DNA of 64,000 bases from Ignavibacteria bacterium (GTDB taxonomy: Bacteria; Bacteroidota; Ignavibacteria; Ignavibacteriales; SURF-24), in NCBI GenBank assembly GCA_025612375.1, contig JAAXKN010000001.1:228669-292668 (forward strand), in the 5' to 3' direction. Within the stretch, counting starts at the first letter, position 1, and each line of letters opens with the position of its first letter. Under the pieces are notes generated by a model. That model did not search any database, was not told the origin of the DNA, and worked only from the letters and a program-made list of their open reading frames with translations. The position numbers were made by a program, and so were the translations under genes. Shown here one piece after another: positions 61,392-64,000 of this stretch.

Positions 61392-63434
61392 ATGAAATCA
61401 GATACTATTATAAATAAATTTCACAATGACTGCCACTCGCATTTAGACGTCAAGGAGGTTCTGGGCTCTTCCAAGGGAACAAACAAGGTTGTCCTGGCAG
61501 GTAACCCGAACGTCGGCAAGTCGCTTTTCTTTAACTATTTAAGCGGAATGTACGTTGACGTATCGAACTTTCCCGGTACAACAATTTCCATTACAAAAGG
61601 CACATATAAAGATTACGAGATATTTGATACGCCGGGCGTATACGGTGTCTCATCATTTAATGATGAAGAAAAAGTTGCCCGCGACATCATTCTCTCGGGA
61701 GATATAGTTCTTAATGTTGTAAACGCCCTTCACTTGGAGCGCGATCTTTTCCTTACCATGCAGCTGATAGAAATGGGGAAAAAGGTTACTGTATTCTTAA
61801 ATTTCAGCGACGAGGTGAAGAAAAGGAAGCTTAAAATTGACGTAAAACGCCTTTCCGAACTTCTGGGGGTAGAGGTAATTGAAACCTCGGCTGTAACAAA
61901 GGCAGGCTTTGACAAAGTTGAATATGCCATAGAGAATGCAAGGGAAGGCAACCAGTCGCCTGAGCTCCACCACCTTTTGCACAATACGCTTGACCGTGTA
62001 GGAACGCAGGCCGAGGCCCTCATTATACTTGAAGGCGACGAGTTTATTGCCGAGAAACACGGCATCCCTCCGGGAACAGCAGACCAGAGGGAGGCCATAT
62101 ACATTAACCGCCGGAACACGGTAAATGAAATTGTAAGCGAAGTTGAGTTTGAGGACTCTAAAAAAGGTGAATTTTTCAACAAGCTGGGCAGAATGTCGGT
62201 TAACCCTGTAACGGGACTCCCGATTCTGGCAGTGGTGCTTGTAATTGTTTATTTCTTTATTGGTGACTTTATATCTCAAAGAGTAGTAAAGTACACCGAA
62301 AACACGCTTGGCAAAGGGGAATTTGAATACCACGTTAAATCCTTTGTCGGCAAGTACACGCCCGTAGATATTACTGTGGATATACAGGACGACAACGGGA
62401 ACCCGATTTCCACAAAAGATTTCAGCTTCCCCCACGGGCTCAACAGCGACGTTCAGAAAGCAGCCGAGTTCAAGAAAATCTCCGCGCCGCACGGCACAAG
62501 CACGTCATTTGAATTTCAGAATCCCTTTGTCAAACTTTTCTTTGGTGAGTTCGGTATAATTACAATGACCATCACCTATCTTCTTTTCCTTCTTCTGCCT
62601 CTCGTGGCGGCTTTTTACTTTGTAATGGCTCTTTTGGAAGATTCCGGTTACCTGCCGCGCCTGGCAACGATGCTTGACCGTTCCTTAAACAAGCTTGGCT
62701 TAAACGGAAGGGCTGTAATTCCTTTAATACTTGGCTTCGGGTGCGTTACAATGGCTACCATTACAACCAGGCTTCTTGGGACAGAAAGAGAGAAGACAAT
62801 TGTAACGGCCATTCTGCAGTTTGTAATCCCCTGCTCGGCTCAGCTGGCAGTTATTGCCGTTTTAATGAGCATGGCAGGCGCCGTGCCCTTTACAATTTAT
62901 GTAATTACCATATTAACCGTTCTTATAGTGCTTTCAACACTGCTTAACCGGTTTCTGCCTGGTGAAAGCTCGCCGCTTCTTATAGATCTTCCTGCAATGA
63001 GGCTGCCTAGGCTGGACAATATATTTAAGAAGATGTTCTACAGGACCTACGGTTTCATGAAAGAAGCCAGTTTCTGGTTCTTTGTCGGGGCACTTGCCGT
63101 TGGAATTATGGAGCTTACGGGGCTTTTAACAGTATGGCAGGACATACTGGAGCCATTTACGACAATGTGGCTGAAGCTTCCAAAGGAGGCAGCAAATGCG
63201 TTTGTAATGGGAATGGTAAGAAGGGATTTCGGGGCTGCAGGTCTTTTCCACCTTACATTAAGCCCGATGCAGATAACCGTGGCAATAACGACAATTACGC
63301 TCTTTGTTCCCTGTATAGCTTCATTTGTAATAATGTTAAAAGAAAGGGGCTGGAAGCAGGGTCTTATAATCTGGAGCGGCACCTGGTTTTTTGCATTCCT
63401 GGTTGGCGGAATAATAGCACAGATATTTGTTTAA
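61392..63434 (+). CDS. feoB: Ferrous iron transporter FeoB
   Basis: The 680-aa transporter has an N-terminal G domain with GNPNVGKS (about 37-44), FPGTTIS, DTPGVYG, NFSD and ETSA, then a GDI-like helical region and about eight membrane helices. Between helices 1 and 2 lies an unusually polar loop of some 75 residues (YTPVDITVDIQDDNGNPIST). The pore motif is GFGCVTMATITTRLL, so the cysteine is kept and the following Asn-Val-Pro of the E. coli form is replaced. I prefer the ATG at 61392; a TTG at 61356 overlaps feoA. Confidence 0.93.
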   Translation: MKSDTIINKFHNDCHSHLDVKEVLGSSKGTNKVVLAGNPNVGKSLFFNYLSGMYVDVSNFPGTTISITKGTYKDYEIFDTPGVYGVSSFNDEEKVARDIILSGDIVLNVVNALHLERDLFLTMQLIEMGKKVTVFLNFSDEVKKRKLKIDVKRLSELLGVEVIETSAVTKAGFDKVEYAIENAREGNQSPELHHLLHNTLDRVGTQAEALIILEGDEFIAEKHGIPPGTADQREAIYINRRNTVNEIVSEVEFEDSKKGEFFNKLGRMSVNPVTGLPILAVVLVIVYFFIGDFISQRVVKYTENTLGKGEFEYHVKSFVGKYTPVDITVDIQDDNGNPISTKDFSFPHGLNSDVQKAAEFKKISAPHGTSTSFEFQNPFVKLFFGEFGIITMTITYLLFLLLPLVAAFYFVMALLEDSGYLPRLATMLDRSLNKLGLNGRAVIPLILGFGCVTMATITTRLLGTEREKTIVTAILQFVIPCSAQLAVIAVLMSMAGAVPFTIYVITILTVLIVLSTLLNRFLPGESSPLLIDLPAMRLPRLDNIFKKMFYRTYGFMKEASFWFFVGALAVGIMELTGLLTVWQDILEPFTTMWLKLPKEAANAFVMGMVRRDFGAAGLFHLTLSPMQITVAITTITLFVPCIASFVIMLKERGWKQGLIIWSGTWFFAFLVGGIIAQIFV

Positions 63435-63435
63435 T

Positions 63436-63476
63436 AAAAAAAGGCGCCAGGAAATGGTTTTCCCGGCGCCTTTTTT
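63436..63476. terminator. Bidirectional terminator after feoB
   Basis: AAAAAAGGCGCC pairs perfectly with GGCGCCTTTTTT. It lies two bases after the feoB stop and 20 bp before the convergent rnhA stop. Confidence 0.9.
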
Positions 63477-63496
63477 AAATATTTAAGACAGAGAAT

Positions 63497-63979
63497 TTAA
63501 TTCTGCTTGCCTTTGTAGCCTGTATCCTCCAGAAGATCAGATCCCTGGGCGGCCTGTTTGCACAGTTTATCACACATCTCGTTTTCAGTGTGCCCCGCGT
63601 GCCCCCTTACCCACTTGAATTCAACTTCATGATAAGCGATAAGATCCAGGAGCTTTGCCCACAGGTCAACGTTTTCAGCTTTTTCGGTTTTGTTCCTCAT
63701 CCACCCCTTGGCCTTCCACTTTTTAGCCCAGCCTTTCATTACACCGTTTACAAGATACTGCGAGTCGGTATAAAGCGTAACGCGGCAGCGTTCTTTAAGT
63801 GCCGTGAGGCCCGTAATTGCCGCCATGAGCTCCATGCGGTTATTTGTAGTAAGGCGGTAGCCCTGAGAAAGCTCGCGCCTTCTGTCCTTATATTCAACAA
63901 TTGCGGCATAGCCGCCGGGACCGGGGTTGCCGAAGCTTCCGCCGTCTGTAAAAATTGTAACGTGTTTTAATTCTTCCAT
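63497..63979 (-). CDS. rnhA: Ribonuclease HI
   Basis: This enzyme cleaves the RNA strand of RNA-DNA hybrids. The 160-aa protein carries the four catalytic acids: Asp12 in FTDGGSFGNPGPGG, Glu50 in NNRMELMA, Asp72 in LYTDSQYLVNG and Asp137 in NEMCDKL, plus the VRGHAGHTEN loop. The basic protrusion with KKWKAKGWMRN is present, so it is of the E. coli type rather than a shortened form. The ATG at 63979 is close to the right edge; the promoter is outside or just inside the window. Confidence 0.96.
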   Translation of the reverse strand: MEELKHVTIFTDGGSFGNPGPGGYAAIVEYKDRRRELSQGYRLTTNNRMELMAAITGLTALKERCRVTLYTDSQYLVNGVMKGWAKKWKAKGWMRNKTEKAENVDLWAKLLDLIAYHEVEFKWVRGHAGHTENEMCDKLCKQAAQGSDLLEDTGYKGKQN

Positions 63980-64000
63980 ATAAAAAAATAATGAATGTTT

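Noticed and set aside
61797-62492. Minus-strand frame of 231 codons
   Set aside because: Antisense to the feoB G domain and loop; no plausible protein features.

Overview
The window looks like chromosomal DNA from a member of the Ignavibacteria / Chlorobi side of Bacteroidota. The main clue is four secreted proteins that end in the type IX secretion sorting domain with the YPNPFNP...YD(A/L)LG(K/R)EV...LPSG(M/I)Y signature, which is very common in Ignavibacteria. Other clues are Reg_prop/Y_Y_Y sensor proteins, an HU-CCDC81/SPOR protein and a biopterin-type operon. Promoters can be read by eye as classical sigma-70 type (TTGATT or TTGACT, 16-17 bp, TATAWT) rather than the TTTG/TAnnTTTG type of Bacteroidales. 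No phage, CRISPR array or intact insertion sequence was seen, and most of the window is orderly housekeeping DNA.

Layout. 1-14 kb, minus strand: start of an acyl-CoA mutase, a nested palindromic element, mutL-folA-thyA, glycerate kinase and HIT genes, an EF-G paralogue, DUF948 and YtxH envelope proteins, icd, a flippase-like membrane protein, maf and a SpoIID-domain lipoprotein. 14-21.9 kb: YitT-like protein, an Asp-rich protein, a very large propeller/SpoIIE-phosphatase receptor, a PflX-like radical SAM protein (plus strand) and a Trp/Tyr-rich DUF6600-like secreted protein. 22-31 kb is an accessory surface-protein island: two secreted beta-propeller paralogues and two other secreted paralogues, all with T9SS sorting domains. 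In the middle lie a 50-codon basic/leucine-zipper ORF, 14-bp tandem repeats, tRNA-Gln and a probable unannotated structured RNA. 31.8-33.5 kb: rpmB and small membrane proteins.

33.5-42.1 kb, minus strand: an envelope locus in the transcription order DUF92, TPR (1008 aa), plugless TonB-receptor-like barrel, HU/SPOR transmembrane protein, TonB. 42.3-44.7 kb: cation diffusion facilitator, then a persulfide dioxygenase-rhodanese fusion followed by a 53-codon remnant of a TauE/SafE permease. 44.9-55 kb: two orphan sensor histidine kinases with closely related kinase cores, a ferritin-VIT1 (MbfA-like) protein, a HEAT protein and two YtxH genes with readable promoters. 55-64 kb: aldo/keto reductase, DUF2279 and outer-membrane proteins, a putative tetrahydrobiopterin operon (PTPS-II, GTP cyclohydrolase I, SDR), bcp and dodecin, a Fur-family/feoA/feoB iron operon and rnhA.

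The strongest candidates for something undescribed are the roughly 230-nt RNA at 27.4-27.65 kb (consensus promoter, three hairpins, micro-ORF with a good Shine-Dalgarno, intrinsic terminator), the five-gene envelope locus, the biopterin operon, the nested palindromic element near 1 kb and the basic/zipper miniprotein. All function assignments come from reading motifs by eye; no database search was run.
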